64,000 nucleotides of DNA from Rusavskia elegans. Taxonomy: Eukaryota > Ascomycota > Lecanoromycetes > Teloschistales > Teloschistaceae. The stretch's first letter is position 1. Each line of letters begins with the position of its first letter. A model generated the notes under the pieces. It was not told the origin of the DNA. It ran no database searches and was given only the letters and a program-made list of their open reading frames with translations. The stretch covers positions 1-64,000 of the forward strand of contig SAUG01000180.1 in the NCBI GenBank assembly GCA_011316305.1. The letters run 5' to 3'. The translations under genes and the position numbers were made by a program. Shown here one piece after another: positions 11,208 to 23,981 of this stretch.

Positions 11208-12275
11208 TCTAGTTTCTATTTCTAGAATCCGCTACCCCGGTTATATTAATATTATATAAGTTTATATATATAACGATACCGAAGCGAAAGAAAAAAACTA
11301 ATACCGATAATAATAATAAAAACTTTTATAGGGATAAAATTTCTAAAACTAATATAACGTTCGTTTAAATATTTACAGCCGTTATAGATATAGAAAATAG
11401 AAATAATAAAAAGATTATATAGATAATAGCCTGTTCCGATATATTAAATTAGCCGAATAGTATTCCGACACTGTTAATATATAAATAAACTATTAATAAC
11501 CCTATCTAAAATAGAAAATCGAAAAAGGCGATCGCTATAAAATTTATCGCGTTTATATTAAACGATATATAGAAATTGGTTTTTCTTTCGAAAAAAGCTA
11601 GTATCGTTACTAGTAAGTAGATATTTAAAGTTAAACTATATTATATAGCTCGTTTGATAAATTTAAAGCTAGATTGATTATACGAAGTTATTTATAAATT
11701 TAAAGTATCGATTTCGAATAGACGTTCGAGCTAATAGTTCTCTTCGACTTTTTATATTTATTCCACGCTCTCGCCGCTATAAAATATATAGAATACTATT
11801 AAATAGATAATAATAACGTTTTTACTAAATCTATATAGTTAACGGAATCGACTATTTTTTAGAAAAGATACTATAAATATTTAAACGTCTATATAAATTA
11901 AAATAAACTACGAAAAACTAGTATAAACGATTTTTTATAATTCGATTAGAAATATAATATAGATAATATACCGCCGATTTCTTTTTCTTCGTCTATAATA
12001 AGAGAAAATCTTTTTACTAGTCTATATTAATAATATTTACCTTACTACCAATTTTTTTAATTTAGATTAACCAGTTTAAATTGACCTTTAATTAAATCTT
12101 TAAAGTTAAAGATCTATAAAAGATAGAAAAAATTTTTAATATAAAGATTATAAGAAATAGATCTAAAAAAACGATTAGAATAGACTAGATTTTCTATTTT
12201 AAAAAAATTCTAAAACGTATAGAAATAGAGTACTAAATATATAGATCGACTAAATTTTCTATTAATAACTACAGT

Positions 12276-12514
12276 TGTAAGCGCCAAACGCGTCACATAG
12301 GCCCTGGAGATATAATTAGGACGCTTGGAGACGAGGCTCGCCGCCTCGTCGCTAGAACGTCGCTAGCGTGTCGGATTTCGACCCTTCCCCGCTTTTTCTC
12401 TTTCTTTATTATTAGGCTATACACCAGTCTTTCTAGAATATAAATTAGTTCTATAATATATCTTCCGTCTGGTCTACAATCGTATACTTTTCTAGAAATA
12501 CTACCGTTTTAACA
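12276..12514 (+). mobile_element. Solo LTR, family C
   Basis: A 239 bp insertion from tgtaagcgcc to gttttaaca with duplication acagt (12271-12275) / atagt (12515-12519). The intact target is visible in copy 2 near 17450. Its left half keeps CA and TG (gtcacataggccctgg), so it is less mutated than the surrounding copia sequence. It is the only copy of this family I see in the window. Confidence 0.8.
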
Positions 12515-12598
12515 ATAGTAGTTTCCGTCCCGTAAGACCGGATAATAAATTTACTAATTTTAAATAATACTAAAAAAAATTCGGAAAACTAATATATA

Positions 12599-12950
12599 TA
12601 TTAAAATATACGGCTGTTTAGATAAAACTCGCGCTGAAGTTCGCGCTGAGGCTCGCGCTAAAATTCAGCTAAAGCTCGCGCCGAAACTCGCGTTAAAGCA
12701 CGCGCTAAAGCTCGTATTGAAATAGTATAAATTATATAATCTGTACCGAAGGTTTAGCGTATAGATCGCTTTAAAGGTTCGCGTTAAAAGATTATAGATT
12801 AGATAATCTATTCCGAGACTTTAACGCGCTAGTTTAATTTAGGAGGTAAAAACTCTATATAGAGTTTTTATCTATTCTTTAATTAATTAAATAGATAGAA
12901 CTATTTCTATAGCTTGCTCTATTATATTAAAATACGTATTAATATTAATA
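12599..12950 (+). repeat. 5' LTR of copia D copy 2
   Basis: Begins tattaaaatatacggc (former tgttaaga..) and ends cgtattaatattaata (former cgtgttcacttcaaca). It contains a variable run of cgcgctaaagctcgcgc-like short repeats near the left end that explains length differences among D LTRs (286-352 bp). Confidence 0.85.
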
Positions 12951-13599
12951 GATTATTAATCCGGATTTATAATAGTATTTTCTGATATAACCGATATATA
13001 TAGTAAGTTCTAGACCCCCTAGACCGACGTAGGACTTTAGACTACTATAGTTTATAAAAGGCTAGTATATATTATTCGATAGAAGAACGGTATCGGAATT
13101 TAATACTAAAAAGTTAGATATTCCGAATAGTATATTTAAATCGAAAATAGAACTAAAATAGTTCGGCTATACTATCGCTATTTAGAAACTCCCGAGGGAT
13201 CCCGGCCTAAATAGAAAAGAATATCTACTATACGAAATAGTATACTCGAATCGGAAATAGAATTTCTAAATCGAATAGATTTCGATATAATCTAATACTA
13301 ATTAGTATCTGAAAAAAGAATTCTATCTAAAGGAAAACGGTATCTAATACGCGGAATAGTATATTTAAATCTAAAATAGAGTCTATATATTAGAAAGAAT
13401 TCGATATAATGTAATTAAAAGAACTATCGTCTAACGGAATAGAGAAAAATAGTTACTAATACGCGGAATAATATATTTAAAAGGCGGTAAATAGAATTAA
13501 AAGATCTGGACTAATAATATTACCGTACTAACTAAACTATCCAATAGCTAGATACGAATTTAAAATAAAAGAACTAGCGATATCGGAACGCCTATAGAA

Positions 13600-16500
13600 A
13601 AGTAGAAATGGAAATTTAGTTATTTAAAGATCTATAGAAACTTGGTTACTCGGGTTAATAAAATATAAAACTTTTTTACTAATAGATTTTATAATCTTTT
13701 AATTTATTTTACTATTAACTAATTTTTTAATTCTTTATAAATTTATTTCTATATTCGCTATAGCCGACGAATTTACTAATTCTAAATAGCAGCCTATCGC
13801 TACTTTTACTCGCGGAAATAAAGAGAATTAGTTCCGTATTATATAGGTTTATATAGAATCGAAAGATCTATAGCGTATTATCTAATAGCGTATTATTTTA
13901 ATTCTAATATTAATAGAATTATTAATACTAGCGCTTTCGGAAAAGCTATTTACCGGCTTAGTAGACGGCTTTATAAAATAAAAAAACGATATAGAAACTA
14001 TTTTTATCTATAGTACGTCGATATAGACGACTATAAAGCTATCGGAAATTTACCTATAACTAGAGCGATATAGCAGACCTTAAAAGTAAAATATAAAAAT
14101 TACTTCTAAATTATAAATCGGATACTATATAGCTAATATATTAATTTTAAAAATAGCTCCGAAATTACTTTAATAACGCGAAAGTTGCTCGAATACGATT
14201 TTATAATAAAATTAATAACTATAAAGGAATACCGATTCTAAATTTTTCTATATTCGCTTTCGGAAAAATACTAGACTATTATCGATACTATCGATATATA
14301 AAAAAATATTAATCTCGACCGTACTATAAAAGTCTTCTAGAAAAAAAAAGTCCCTATAGGCCGATAAATCTACTAACTAGGCGAAAAATAGAGCCGGCCG
14401 ACTATCTATATAAAGTTCGAGCCTAAACTTCCGCGTAGATAAATCTAGGTTATATAAAAAGGATCTATTATCGGATTAAAAAAGATATTTTTTATATAAC
14501 GTTTCTAGCTATATAATACGTAATTATTTTAAAAGAAAAAAGTTCTAATAATAGTTTAAAGCTAAATCTAAATCGAAGTTAAAAGAAAAAGCTATTAAAA
14601 ATAAAGGTAAATATTAAAAACAAAGGTAAATCCTTTAAAAAGACGGGTTACCGGGTTTATAACGCCGGAAATTTATTTAATAAGAAATCTTTAGGGTCTT
14701 TTTCTTCCGAAAATAACGAAGACGAGAAAATAGGCTATAAAATAGCTATTTTAAATAAAAAGTTCGCTAGTAAACCTTTATCTTATATTATATTCTAGAT
14801 TATAGATTCCGGCGCTTTATTTTATATAACTAACTAATTTTAACTATTTAGACTATCTATAAATCTATTAAACGGCGAGTTATTAAAATTAAAAGATAGA
14901 AATTATATATAGATTAATGTAGGACTGCTATCCTATAAGTACTAAATAGTAATAAAACGTTATTTATTAATATTTTTTATATTCTATTACTCGGAATTAA
15001 TTTTCTATCTAGAAAAAAGCTATATTAAAAAGACTTTATCGGTTATTTTAATAAGGATTATTTTAAAATAAACGATAAATCAAGTAAGTAAATTATTAAA
15101 GCTAAAGAGCGTAGAATAATTTATATAGTTTTAATAATTATAGAAAATTTTAAAGAAACTATTTTTTTTATTATCGAATTCTTATATTTATTAATTTATC
15201 TAACTTTATCTACTTCCGAAACTTCTATCTAGACTAATATTTAGATTAATCCTTCTACTAGCGCTTTAAAAAAAATAGACGTTCGAAAAGTATAAATACG
15301 ATCTATAGTATAGGCGCTTTAACTACTTAAATTCTATAATAATAATAAAAGCTAAAAAAATTACTAACCTAGTAAAACTAATTCTAAAAATTCGAGTCTT
15401 TAGTAGAGTCTATAATATCTATATTAAAGTAAAAATAATAGATAGTAGAAACTACTATATTAGTAATTATAAATCTAGAACTCTATATCTAGTTTCTATT
15501 ATTATCTATAGTCCTTTTCTACTATTATAAAAGAACTATAAATACTTTTTTCTAATTATCGATAATTATTTTTACTTTAATTAGATACTGCTAATAAAAA
15601 TCAGAGATAACTACTATACGGTCTTAATTTACTAGAAAAAAGCTATCGAATTTAAAGCCGATATAAAACTTAAAACTATTCGCTTAAATAATATTTTAAA
15701 GTTTCTAAAATAGATTAAAAAATAATATACTTCTGCTAGCGTTTTATACTAAACTACTAAGCTATATTATTTTAATTAAAATAGTATTACAGAACGATAT
15801 ATTTATACTATAGAAAGTAATATTCGGACTAAATTAAATAAAGCTAATCGATTAATAGAACTCTAGTCCGAAATAATAGAACCGGAAGCGTACGTTAGTA
15901 ATCGAATCGGGAATAGATTTAAAATTAATAGATAGCTAATTTCGTTATATAAAACCTTCGATAGGATTAAACCTTCGATTAATTACTTTAAGGTCTAAAG
16001 TTATAAATACTATTCTTTTATACTATTAAATTTACTATTAATAGATAGTAGAAAAGATAAATTTATAGATCGGAATAGAAAATATATTTTCTTTAGCTAT
16101 AATAATAAAATTAATTTTTAGTATCGCTTTTAGACTTCTAATATAAAGTCGGTAATTAAAATTTATACTATTAAATTCGCCGAAGATACGAAAAGAAAAA
16201 GTATTAAATTTAACCTCGATATCTAGATATATAATAAGCTTTCTAAAAGAAAACTTTACGGACGATTTCTATAGGTATCTATTAATTTATTAGTTAATAT
16301 TTCTACTATACTAATCGATATTTAAACTTAAATCTAGCCGCCCGTTTAATCTAAAGATATTAATATTTAGTCTAAAGCTTTTTAAATCTAATATCTATTT
16401 CTAGAATCTATTATTCCGGTTATATTAATATTATATAAACTTATATATATAGCGGTAATAAAATAGAAAAAAAAATCCGATACCGATAATAATAATAAAA

Positions 16501-18230
16501 ACTTTTATTAGGATAAAATTTCTAAGGCTAATATAGTATTTATTCTAGCGCTCGCAGCCGTTATAGATATAGAGAACGGAGATAACGAGGAGATTATATA
16601 GATAATAGCCTATTCCGATATATAAAATTAGCCGAATATTATTCCGACGCTGCTAATATATATATAAGCTATTAAAAATTCTATTTAAAGTCAAGAATAA
16701 AAGAAGGTAATCGCTATAGAAATTATCGCGTTTATATTAAACAGTATATAGGAGTTTATTTTCTTTTCGAAAAAAGCTAATATTATTACAAGTAAAGAGA
16801 TATTTAAAAATAAACTATATTTAGATAGTTTCTCCGATAAATTTAAAGCTAGACTAGTTACGCGAGGCTTTTTATAAATCTAAAATATCGATTTCGAGCA
16901 GACGTTCGCGTTAATAGTTAAATTCGACTTTTTATATCTATTCCTCGCTTTTATTATCGTAAGAGATATAGAATACTACTAAGTAGATATTAATAATATT
17001 TTTATTAAATCTATTTTTAAAGAAAAGATCTTTATAAAAGCGCTAGACGGAGTCGATTATCTTTTATAAAAGGTACTACTAATACTCCGTAGTCTATATA
17101 AATTAAAATAAGCTGCGAGAAACTGGTATAAATTTTTTATTAAAGTTCTATTAGAAATAGAATATAGATAATACGCTGCCGACTTTTATTTCTTTATTTA
17201 TAATAAAAGAAAATTTTTTCTACTAGTCTATATCGATAATATTTATATTAATACTAATTTATTAATCTAAGTTAACTAGTTTAAATCGTCCTTTAAAAAA
17301 ATCTTTAAAGTTAAAAATCTAGAAAAGATAGAAAGAGTATTTAGTAAAAAGATTATAAAGAGTAGATTTAAAAAGATAATTAGAATAGACTAGACTTTCT
17401 ATTTTAAAATAGTTCTAAAATATATAGATAAAATAAATTCTTTATTAATAGTTATAATAATCTCCGTCCTATAAAACCGGATAATAAACGCGCTAATTTT
17501 AAATAATATTAAAAAGAAATTAGAAGCCTAATATACGCGTATATTTCTATCTAACCGGATATTATATTCGCTTTCGGAAATTTTAGTTAATATTCTAGTA
17601 ATTCTACTAAATATTACTAATAACTTCTAAAAAATCTTCTAAAATACGTTCGATCGACTATTAATAAAGATCTAGTATTTAACGCTAGTAGAAGCTAAAT
17701 AATTATCGGTTTTTTTAATTCCGATTATATAAGAAATCTAATCGATAGGAAGTTTTCCTTTATCTATATTTATATATTCGCCGGCAGACCGGTATTATAA
17801 ATAAATTATAAATAGAAGTTAGTTATAATTTTAATTACCGAAGCTAAATATATAGCGTTATTAATCTACGCGAAGGAAAGCTTCTAGATTTTATAATTAC
17901 TAAAAGATTGTAGATTTACTAATTTTTTATTAGCGATAACCTTAAATATATTAGTATTATCGAAGATAAGATCTATAAATCTAAATTAGAGGCGATAACT
18001 AAATAGTACTCGCGTTAATAAATAATAAATATATTTATAATCGGTTAAAATATATTAATATTAACTACTATAATATCCTCGACCTATATAAATATAATTT
18101 TGTTATTATTAATTTCGTACCGAGTATAGTAATAGTAGCCGATTGTTTAACTAAGCTATTAATAAAGGTTAAATATAGAGCGTTTAAAAATAACTCGGTA
18201 TAAAAATTAATAGGAATTCGAACTAAAAAC
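13600..18230 (+). pseudogene. Gag-Pol polyprotein of copia D copy 2, RIP-inactivated
   Basis: The frame can be read almost continuously if TAG/TAA are taken as former Trp/Gln codons. Order: Gag; an aspartic protease motif IIDSGAL at about 14799-14819; integrase core with GPF-like block near 15500 and integrase C-terminal GYKYYSF near 16005; reverse transcriptase with KARLVTRGF near 16845 and YIDN (family YVDD) at 17229-17240; RNase H ending in ADCLTK near 18139. Domain order PR-IN-RT-RH is diagnostic for Ty1/copia (Pseudoviridae). No ATG and dozens of stops make it non-functional. Confidence 0.85.
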
Positions 18231-18411
18231 TAGTTATCTAGACCCTTTTAGATCTAGGTCGTTTACTATTCAAGGTCTAACGATAGTAGGAGCTAATAGC
18301 CTAGAATAATATTATCTGCGCGGTATAGACAGATTCTATTAGTTTAAATAGGACTCGAAAGTAGTAGGAACTGGTAGTTTAAAGAAGAAGTATCTATATA
18401 CCGAATAGAAA

Positions 18412-18739
18412 TATTAAAATATACGACAGTTTAGATAAGGCTCGCGCTAAAGTTTAACTAAAGCTCGCGCCGAAACTCGCGTTAAAGCTCGCGTTAAAGC
18501 TCGTATTAAAGTAGTATAGATTATATAATCTATACCGAAGGTTTAGCGTATAGATCGCTCTAAAAGTATACGCTAAAGAATTATAGATTAAGTAATCTGT
18601 ATCGAAGCTTTAGCGTACTAGTTTAGCTTAGGAGATAAAAACTCTATATAGAGTTTTTATCTATTCTTTAATTAATTAAATAGATAGGATTGCTTCTATA
18701 GTTTGCTCTATTATATCAAGATACGTATTTAAATTAATA
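18412..18739 (+). repeat. 3' LTR of copia D copy 2
   Basis: A 328 bp unit from tattaaaatatacgaca to cgtatttaaattaata, followed by the atata duplication. The preceding aagaagaagtatc is the region expected for a polypurine tract. Confidence 0.85.
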
Positions 18740-18744
18740 ATATA

Positions 18745-18845
18745 TATATATATTTACTCGACCGAATATTATATTCGCTTTCGGATATTTTAGTTATTAT
18801 TTTAATAAATCCGCGAAATATTACTGACAAGTTCTAAAACTTTTC
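18745..18845 (+). mobile_element. Copia D copy 1, continuation after copy 2
   Basis: The sequence aatattatattcgctttcgga and following text matches copy 2 at 17562-17640, directly downstream of the point where copy 1 was interrupted at 12598. Homology stops near 18845, where unrelated DNA begins. Confidence 0.75.
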
Positions 18846-19278
18846 GAGTATTTTATTTTTAAAGCAGCTTTCGCTAGATTATATCGCGAAATCTTTGCCG
18901 ACGTCGCTGCTATCCGTATAAATAGAAGGATCGATAGAATATAAAATATAACGTTAACAGCTTTATAGAGTACGATAGAGATATATATAGTTATTTTTCT
19001 ATTAAATAAATATATTAGTTCATTATATTATTATATATATCCGACCATATTTTTTTTATAGATTATTAATAAACCGCTATCTATACTAAATATATTACTA
19101 TAAAATATAAAAACGACTGGTTTATTAAAGAATTGATATAAAATCTGGAAATAAAGCCGGAAATATAATAATAGCTAGTTAATAATAAATTTTAAGAAAT
19201 TAAAAGTTCTAGAGAAAAAATATACGTCTGTAAAATGATTTAGAAAAAGATAATATTATTTATAAAATATCGTTTCTT
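18846..19278. other. AT-rich sequence of unknown origin
   Basis: It replaces the RNase H part of copia D copy 1. No terminal repeats or domain were recognised. It is followed by an S1 copy. Confidence 0.4.
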
Positions 19279-19309
19279 TCTGGAAGGTTTCTATTTGGAA
19301 TTATATTGA

Positions 19310-19341
<32 letters not shown>

Positions 19342-20244
19342 GTTTCATTAACGTTATATACGGCAACGATTATTATATTTTACGTATAAAGAAATTTTTA
19401 TAGCTAAAGTTCGTTAGGCAAAATTTACAGCGCAGTTAATTACTTCTATTTAACTATTTTCTTTTCTATTCGCGATTATAAATCCTCTACTATATAAATA
19501 TAACTTCGTTACTCGTAGTCTTCGGTCTATCAGTCCTTCTTCGACGTTATATATAATTATCAGCTTCTAAATTTTCCGTTATATCTATCTACTATACTAC
19601 GAAATATCTATCTATAGTTTTCGCCTTAGTTATATTTATAGTATAACCTGTATCTAAACGTTCTACTAAGCTATTAAAGTACTCTTTAGCCCGTATAGCT
19701 TTAAGAGGGTTACTAGCCGTAAGACGGTCGCTAGCCAGTACGCTGGCTACTACGGCTAGAAGCTTTACCCGGTCGATTAAGCTAAAAGGAAATAGAGAGA
19801 TCGGATAGCGCGTTTTAAGGGCGATAAGAAAGCTATTTATATCGAAGTTAGAATAGCTTGCTCTGGCTACTACGAGGTAGTCGATATCCGCGCGGATAGA
19901 TATAGTTATTGCGGATATACTACCGTCTGGTTTAGCTTATAGCTATAGCTGTTACGGGAGTATATACGTACGCAAGAGGTTTTGGTAAGTCGTAGTACTT
20001 GCGAGGGGTATTGCAAGGCTTATATTGCTGGTAAAAGAAAAAGAAGAAACGATAACTACGAGGTATACTTATCTGTGAAAATTCGATATTAAGTTATCGG
20101 TGGAAGGATACGTTAAATTGTTGAACAAATTTAAATTAAAATTCTTTAAAACCGTTATTTATATTAATAGAACTGGGATATAAGTTCTGCTACCGTATAT
20201 TCGATACTGGTATACCAACGCTTGATTTGCCCACCGAACCACTT
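19279..20244 (-). mobile_element. S1 element, copy 2
   Basis: Starts ctttctggaaggtttc, continues with a TA microsatellite (19316-19340) and acgttatatacggcaacg, and ends in gataccaacgcttgat-like text near ccgaaccac. The terminal ~50 bp seen in other copies are missing. The minus strand holds the degenerate S1 frame (KTRYPISL, IDRVKLLAVVASVLASD). Confidence 0.7.
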
Positions 20245-20329
20245 CTTCTATTTAACGTAGTTAATTAATTAGGTTTTTTTTAAATAATTCGTATAATATT
20301 TATACTAAAGTTATACTTTTATACTAGAA

Positions 20330-21020
20330 TTTTACGTTTTAGCGGTTCCGAGTCGGATCGGGTCGGTTCCTTGATTAGAAACCGAAAACCCGTCGGTTCG
20401 ATATCTAGAAAAGTCGGAACCGATTCAGATCGGATCGATTTTTCGAATTCGAATTTGAAATCCGATCCGACGGCTAGATTAATCCGATCCGACTTTCGAT
20501 TCTAATATTAGGAATCGATCCGAACCGTTAAGCGGGTCGAGTCGAACCTACTCGCCAAATGTTACGTCCACGATTCCACAGAGGTACTCTGGAAGATTAG
20601 CCGGTTAAGCGAGTCTAATTATCTATAGCCGCCTATAGCCGCTATAGCCGACCCTTTTAATAGAAGCTTTTAGCGGACGGCTACCTGTCGATACTGTCGA
20701 GTACTCTTAATATATATATCGCTCCTTACTTCTATTAGATAGCTTCTTTCGTTAGTCGATAATATAATTATTAAATACGTTTCTACCGTTTATTTTTTAA
20801 TTACCTATATAACGCAGCCGCCCTATAAAATCGTAACTTTTTCTTTACGGCTATAAGGGATTAGTTACGATAATCTACGCCGGAACTCCCTTACTATTTA
20901 GTAGCTCGGATTACGCCTACGGCTGTAGCTAGGCTCGAACGTAACGCTCTTTGATATACAGAGACGTTATACTAAAACTCGGGTCGGATTCCAGAGGTAA
21001 TAGTAGAAACTCGCACCGAA
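20330..21020. mobile_element. GGGTCGG-rich element remnant (possibly hAT terminal region)
   Basis: Clusters of gagtcggatcgggtcgg and its complement occur at 20345-20545 and resume after an LTR at 20977 (actcgggtcggattcc). Similar clusters recur at 29010-29095. Repeated subterminal GGGTCGG motifs are seen in fungal hAT elements, but no transposase is visible here, so the class is tentative. Confidence 0.35.
20560..20971 (+). mobile_element. Solo LTR, family F
   Basis: A 412 bp unit from tgttacgtccacgattcc to gacgttata, flanked by ccaaa (20555-20559) and ctaaa (20972-20976), a 5 bp duplication with one C-to-T change. Related copies lie at 29100-29911 and 31524-31932. It interrupts the GGGTCGG-rich sequence. 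Confidence 0.85.
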
Positions 21021-21024
21021 ATAA

Positions 21025-21434
21025 CCAGTCTAAATAGAATTCGAAGGTAGTAGAAGCTAGTAATTTAAAGAAAAATTATCTACGTATCGAATAGGAATAT
21101 TAAAATATACGGCAGTTTAAATAAAGGTTATACTAAAATTCGTCTAAAGCTCGCGTTAAAGCTCGAGTTAAAACTCGTTTGAAACTCGTACCGAAGCTCG
21201 CGTTAAAGTAGTATAGATTATATAATCTATATCGAGAATTTAGCGCGTAGATTGTTCTAAAGATTCGCGTTAAAAATTCGCTCTAAAAATTTATAGATTA
21301 GATAATCTATACCGAGGCTTCAACAAGCTAGTTTAATTTAGAAAGTAAAAATTCTATATAAAGTTTTTATCTATTCTTTAATCAATTAAATAGATAGAAT
21401 TACTTTTATAGCTTATTCTACTATATCAAAATAC
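21025..21434 (+). mobile_element. Copia D copy 1, 3' end and split 3' LTR
   Basis: From about 21025 the sequence matches the 3' untranslated end of copy 2 (18330-18411), then an LTR begins at 21098 (tattaaaatatacggc). The LTR stops at aaaatac near 21434, and its last bases (gttttcagttcaata) reappear at 28321-28335 beyond copy 3. So copy 3 appears to have landed inside this LTR. The flanks ctttt (21435-21439) and gtttt (28321-28325) are an imperfect duplication. Confidence 0.65.
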
Positions 21435-21439
21435 CTTTT

Positions 21440-21779
21440 TGTTGAAGTAAACACGTATCTTGATATGGTAGAACAAGCTATAGGAATAACGCTACTTATT
21501 TAATTGATTAAAGAACAGATAAAAACTTGATACAGAGTTTTTACCTTCTAAATTAAACTAGCGCGTTAAGGCCTCGGTATAGATTATCTAACCTTTAACT
21601 CTTTAGCGCGAACTTTTAGAGCGATCTATACGCTAAGCCTTCGATATAGATTATATAATCTGTACCACTTTAGCGCGAGCTTCAGTCCGAGTTTCGGCGC
21701 GAATCTTAATTGAATTTTAGCGCGAGTTTTAGCGCGAACTTTAGCGCGAGCCTTATCTAAACTGCCGTATATTTTTATA
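21440..21779 (-). repeat. 3' LTR of copia D copy 3
   Basis: Runs from tgttgaagtaaacacg to gccgtatatttttata on the plus strand (3' LTR in coding sense). Contains at least five ttagcgcgag units near 21680-21750. Confidence 0.8.
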
Positions 21780-23452
21780 TTCTTATTCGATACGTAGATA
21801 ATGTTTCTTTAAATTACTAGTTTCTACAATTTTCGAATTCTATCTAAACTAATAGAATCTTTCTATACCGCGTAGATATTATTATCCTAAACTACTAGTT
21901 CCTACTACTATTATCCCCGAGTAATAAACGATCTAGATCTAGAGAAATCTAGATAACTAGTATTTAATTCGAATTCCTACTAGTTTTTATACCGAGTTAC
22001 TTTTTAAACGCTCTATATTTATTTTTTATCAATAGTTTAGTTAAACTATCGGCTACTATTTCTATATTCGGTACGTAATTAATAATAATAAACTATATTT
22101 ATATAGACCGCGGATATTATAATAATTAATATCGATATATTCTTACCGATTATAAATATATTTATTATTTACTAACGTGAATACTATTTAGTTATCGTCT
22201 TTAATTTAGATAGATAAAGTTAATTTATATATTTTATTTTCGATAATATTAATACGTTTAAGATTATTACTAAAAAATTTAGTAAATCTAAAATCCTTTA
22301 GTAATTATAAAATCTAGACGCCTTTTTTCGCGTAAATTAATAACGCTATATATTTAGCTTCGGTTATTAAAATTATAATTAACTTCTATTTACGGTTTAT
22401 CTATAATATCAGTCTGCCGGCGAATATATAGACGTAAACGAAAATAGACATTCTATCGATTAGATTTATTATATAATCGGAGTCGGAAAAATCGGTAAAT
22501 ATTTAGCTTTTACTAGCGTTAAATACTAGGCTTTTATTAATAGTCGATCGAATATACTTTAGGAGGTTCTTTAAAACTTATCGGTAATACTTGGCCGAAT
22601 AATTAAAATATTAATTAAAATATCCGAAAGCGAATATATTATCCGGTCGGATAAAAATATAGGTATATATTAGATTTCCGATCTTTTTTTAATATTATTT
22701 TAAATTAGTATATTTATCGTCCGGTTTTATAGAACGTAGACTACTATAGCTATTAATAGGGAAATTTGTTAGTTTATATTTATTATACTCTATTTCTCTA
22801 TATTCTAAAACTATTTTAAAATAGAAAATCTAATCTATTCTAATTATCTTTTTAGATCTATTCTTTATAATCTTTATATTAAGGATTTTTTCCATCTCTT
22901 CTAGGTCTTTAACTTTAAAGATTTTTTTAAAAGACGATTTAAACTAGTTAAACTAAGTTACTAAATTAGTAGTAATATAAATATTATCGATATAAACTAA
23001 TAGAAAGATTCCTTTTTTATTATAAACGAAGAAATAAAGGTTAGCGGCGTACTATCTATATCCTATTTCTAATAGGAATTTAATAAATCGTTTATACCAG
23101 TCTTTTATAGCTTATATTAATCTATATAGGCTACGGAATACTTATAGTACTTTTTTTAGAAAATAATCGATTTAATCTAATATTTACTTAATAGTATTTT
23201 ATATCTCTTATAGTAATAAAAGTAAAGAATAGATATAAAGAGTCGAATTTAATTATTAACGCGAACGTCTGCTCGAAATCGATATCTTAGATTTATAAAA
23301 AGCCTCGCGTAACTAGTCTAGGTTTAAATTTATTAAAGAAGCTATTTAAATATAGTTAAACTTTAAATACCTATTTACTAGTAACGATATTAGCTTTTTT
23401 CGGAAAGAAGACGAGTTTCTATATACCGGTTAATATAAACGCGATAATTTCT

Positions 23453-23981
23453 TGTTATAGGACTATCTGGAAGGGCCTGGTATCTCCAAAGGTTGATTAG
23501 ACTTATCGGTATATCTATAAACGGAGGTATAACGGGTAATCACTTAAATTAAAATAAAAATAAATCAGTTCGATTACGAAAGCAATATATAGCGATAACC
23601 AATAAATTATATACGAGCTATAAAGGCGTCGAATTCGAAGTCTATATAGAAAATAAGATTCTTCCTTTCCTTAGATATTTTACTTACTGAAAAAATTGAA
23701 ATAACCTTTTTTTAAATACCTTATTTACTAAGATAACTGAAATAACCTTTCTTTAAATACTTTACTTACTAAGATAACTAAGATAACCTTTCTTCAGATA
23801 TTTTACTTACTAAAATAACTGAAATAACCTTTTTTCAGATACTTTATTTATTTACTAAAATAACTAAAACACTTCTAGTACTAATGCCAAGATCGCCCTA
23901 CCTGCTAAAGCGTAATAGAAAATCCAGCGCTGTACTGAATACTACCGCGTTTTCGAAGATACGCCGTCTGTGCTCATAACA
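23453..23981 (+). mobile_element. Solo LTR, family B, in copy 3
   Basis: A 529 bp insertion with perfect termini tgttataggac..ctcataaca and an exact duplication tttct (23448-23452 and 23982-23986). The uninterrupted target is visible in copy 2 near 16710. The central part has four diverged repeats of a taccttttttyaratactttacttact-like unit (23680-23865, each under 60 bp). Confidence 0.9.

Larger units (their letters stand above)
6117..12598 (+). mobile_element. Copia family D, copy 1 (5' and central part, nested host)
   Basis: An old Ty1/copia element on the plus strand, beginning after S1 with a primer-site-like gattataaactcgg (6168) and a repetitive leader. It runs through gag, protease (about 9100), integrase (about 9600-10650) and the start of reverse transcriptase (YVDD read as YINN near 12025). 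Stops are mostly TAG/TAA at expected Trp or Gln positions. It is interrupted by two solo B LTRs, a SINE, a solo C LTR and finally copy 2 at 12599. Its continuation is seen at 18745-18845 and its 3' end at 21025-21434. Its 5' LTR is not clearly recognisable. Confidence 0.75.
12599..18739 (+). mobile_element. Copia family D, copy 2 (full length, nested in copy 1)
   Basis: A 6141 bp LTR retrotransposon with both ends intact: LTRs 12599-12950 and 18412-18739, coding sense plus. Identical target duplications atata occupy 12594-12598 and 18740-18744. The primer-site region attattaatccgg follows the left LTR. The flanking sequences join to re-form copia D reverse transcriptase/RNase H sequence, which proves insertion into copy 1. 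The element is heavily RIP-mutated with few visible indels. Confidence 0.9.

Noticed and set aside
23680..23865. A CRISPR-like spaced repeat
   Set aside because: Units are adjacent, diverged and inside a fungal LTR; CRISPR arrays are not expected in eukaryotes.
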